Origin: UKL13-2 sp038236905
Lineage (GTDB): Bacteria; Pseudomonadota; Gammaproteobacteria; Burkholderiales; Usitatibacteraceae
Assembly: GCA_038236905.1 (NCBI GenBank)
Contig: JBBRZG010000175.1
Coordinates: 1 to 6,853 of the forward strand
Reading direction: 5' to 3'
Length of the DNA stretch: 6,853 nucleotides
Part shown: piece after piece, positions 5,941-6,853 of the stretch
Numbering within the stretch: position 1 is the stretch's first letter
How the letters are laid out: every line of letters starts with the position of its first letter
Notes under the pieces: model-generated
Told to the model about the DNA's origin: nothing
Databases searched by the model: none
What the model saw: the letters and a program-made list of their open reading frames with translations, nothing else
Made by a program: the position numbers and the translations under genes

Positions 5941-6554
5941 TTTTTGGCTCCCGCAATTACATATTTATCAAGTGCGGCGATGTCTTCGTCCTTTACCTGC
6001 ACCATTTCTTTGAGTTTTTCGACGTCCACTTCCTCAACGTCCTCAATGCGCGATGGCCATGCGCCGTCACGAATACAAATCACGCAGCGGACAATCTCGA
6101 CCAGGCCTTGAAGCAACAGCAAGCCACCCGCGAACGGGATAATAAATTTGAACGGATAGAGCGGCAGCGGATCTGCGGAAAACGTTTGCTCGTTAATCTT
6201 TATCGAGTCATTGAAAAAACCCCATCCCGCATAGGTCAGCGCCAGCACCCCCGGCAGAAAGAAAACGAAATACAGCAACAGGTCTAGCGATGCCTGCGTC
6301 CGTGGTTTAAAAAAACCGTAAAGCACATCACCTCGCACGTGACCATTTTTCGACAGGGTATATGCGCCTGCCATCATAAACAACACGCCGTAAAGCATGA
6401 TTTGCGCATCGAGTACCCAGCCATGGGGTTTGTTGAGCACATAACGCGAAAAAACCTCCCAGCCAATCAGCGCGGTTAACAACACGGCGCTCCACGAACA
6501 AACCTGTCCGAACCAGGTCGATATCTTGTCGACCGTTAATAGTATTTTTTGCAT
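5937..6554 (-). CDS. dctQ: TRAP transporter small permease (DctQ/FcbT2-like)
   Basis: The 205-residue small membrane subunit that partners DctM. Four membrane segments are apparent at about 17-37, 50-68, 89-111 and 135-158. Family features include WEVFSRYVLNKPHGWVLDAQ (32-51), GAYTLSKNGHVRGDVLYGFF (63-82), PLPLYPFKFIIPFAGGLLLL (129-148) and WPSRIEDVEE (166-175); this pattern is that of small permeases in the mannitol/chloroaromatic branch rather than the shorter C4-dicarboxylate DctQ. A charged, probably cytoplasmic tail follows (161-205). The ATG is fixed by GGGGAG 5 nt upstream (6560-6565). The stop codon overlaps the dctM ATG by 4 nt. Upstream, 147 bp with two terminator-like hairpins separate it from the binding-protein gene, implying lower expression of the permeases than of the binding protein. 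Confidence 0.93.
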   Translation of the reverse strand: MQKILLTVDKISTWFGQVCSWSAVLLTALIGWEVFSRYVLNKPHGWVLDAQIMLYGVLFMMAGAYTLSKNGHVRGDVLYGFFKPRTQASLDLLLYFVFFLPGVLALTYAGWGFFNDSIKINEQTFSADPLPLYPFKFIIPFAGGLLLLQGLVEIVRCVICIRDGAWPSRIEDVEEVDVEKLKEMVQVKDEDIAALDKYVIAGAKK

Positions 6555-6559
6555 TGCTG

Positions 6560-6579
6560 CTCCCCACTGCGTGCGCAGT
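6560..6579 (-). promoter_or_regulatory. dctQ ribosome-binding site abutted by a small hairpin
   Basis: Strong Shine-Dalgarno GGGGAG (6560-6565) lies 5 nt before the dctQ ATG. Immediately upstream in the transcript, ACTGC and GCAGT (6566-6579) pair around a 4-nt GCAC loop, ending next to the SD. It could influence ribosome access or stabilise the 5' end of a processed dctQM transcript; the stem is short. Confidence 0.45.
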
Positions 6580-6601
6580 CCGATGGATTACTGGCAGATA
6601 T

Positions 6602-6634
6602 AAAAAAGCGCCGCCTTAAAGTAGAAGGCCGGCG
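6602..6634 (-). terminator. Second hairpin plus T6 between dctP and dctQ
   Basis: On the minus strand a GC-rich arm (6634-6625) pairs with AAGGCGGCG (6617-6609), nine pairs with one bulged G, around a 7-nt loop. A run of six T (complement of A at 6602-6607) follows closely after GC. It has the shape of an intrinsic terminator and lies directly after a stronger one. Confidence 0.6.
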
Positions 6635-6639
6635 GCCGA

Positions 6640-6672
6640 AAATAAAACGGCGGCGTTCAAAAAACGCCGCCG
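6640..6672 (-). terminator. Strong intrinsic terminator after the binding-protein gene
   Basis: CGGCGGCGTT (6648-6657) and AACGCCGCCG (6663-6672) form a perfect 10-bp GC-rich stem with a 5-nt loop. In minus-strand reading it is followed by TTTTATTTT (6639-6647). It is 29 bp past the dctP stop codon. Because dctQM lie downstream with no clear promoter, it probably attenuates rather than fully ends transcription. Confidence 0.8.
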
Positions 6673-6701
6673 CGATACCGCGCTTGCTTCGGCAAAGGCA
6701 A

Positions 6702-6853
6702 TTAGGCTTTTTTGCCGCTGAAGAAATGGTTATAAGCCATTTTGTAATCGACAAGGGTGTCGTTCTGCCAACCGGCAGCGCGCTGGGCGAATACCTTCAT
6801 TGAATCGTTAACCTTTTTAAACATCGGGTTTTTTGACTCTTTGTCAGCGATGA
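6702..6853 (-). CDS. dctP: TRAP transporter solute-binding protein, C-terminal 49 residues (cut by window edge)
   Basis: An open frame enters from the window edge and ends at TAA (6702-6704), giving 49 residues ending VDYKMAYNHFFSGKKA. The segment SKNPMFKKVNDSMKVFAQRA looks like the last helices of DctP-type periplasmic binding proteins, where a D/N-P-x-F-K-K motif precedes the final helix. Position directly upstream of dctQ and dctM, same strand, supports the assignment more than the short sequence does. The protein would capture the substrate in the periplasm and deliver it to DctQM. Signal peptide and ligand-binding residues lie outside the window. Confidence 0.8.
   Translation of the reverse strand, partial: IADKESKNPMFKKVNDSMKVFAQRAAGWQNDTLVDYKMAYNHFFSGKKA

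Overview
The window comes from a proteobacterial chromosome, most likely a betaproteobacterium or a close gammaproteobacterial relative. This is judged from the protein families (HrpA, beta-class GST, an FcbT-like TRAP system with a long DctM) and the moderate GC content seen by eye; no ribosomal or marker gene fixes the taxonomy. All recognisable genes lie on the minus strand, so transcription runs from high to low coordinates. No RNA gene, insertion sequence, prophage gene or CRISPR array was seen.

Layout in order of transcription: the last 49 residues of a TRAP solute-binding protein (6702-6853, cut by the window edge); a 147-bp gap with two GC-rich terminator-like hairpins; the small TRAP permease dctQ (5937-6554), overlapping the start of the large permease dctM by 4 nt (3772-5940); a 72-bp gap with a perfect 13-bp hairpin; a D-2-hydroxyacid dehydrogenase of the glyoxylate/hydroxypyruvate reductase type (2731-3699); a 202-bp gap holding a pair of inverted REP-like hairpins and two other palindromes; a beta-hydroxyacid dehydrogenase of the tartronate semialdehyde reductase / 3-hydroxyisobutyrate dehydrogenase family (1680-2528); a 193-bp gap; a beta-class-like glutathione S-transferase (854-1486, GTG start); a 266-bp gap with no gene; and the N-terminal third or less of the DEAH-box RNA helicase HrpA (1-587, cut by the window edge).

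The TRAP genes and the two dehydrogenases look like one catabolic locus: uptake of a small organic (hydroxy)acid, followed by NAD(P)H-linked interconversion of 2-keto/2-hydroxy and semialdehyde/hydroxy acids. Both dehydrogenases carry an Asn-Arg-Thr after the second Rossmann strand, a pattern that usually goes with NADPH use. Glyoxylate/hydroxypyruvate/glycerate metabolism is the simplest reading, but the substrate is inferred. GST and hrpA are probably separate units.

The most notable non-coding signal is at 2637-2714. Two 27-nt elements face each other, each made of a GTAG/GTCG tetranucleotide, a 7-bp stem and a 9-nt loop. They differ at three positions, and two of these form a compensatory base-pair swap inside the stem. 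This is the architecture of a RAYT-associated REP doublet (REPIN). The second oddity is the 722-residue DctM, which has extra membrane segments and a four-copy SSGLQEPP linker whose DNA copies differ mainly at synonymous positions.
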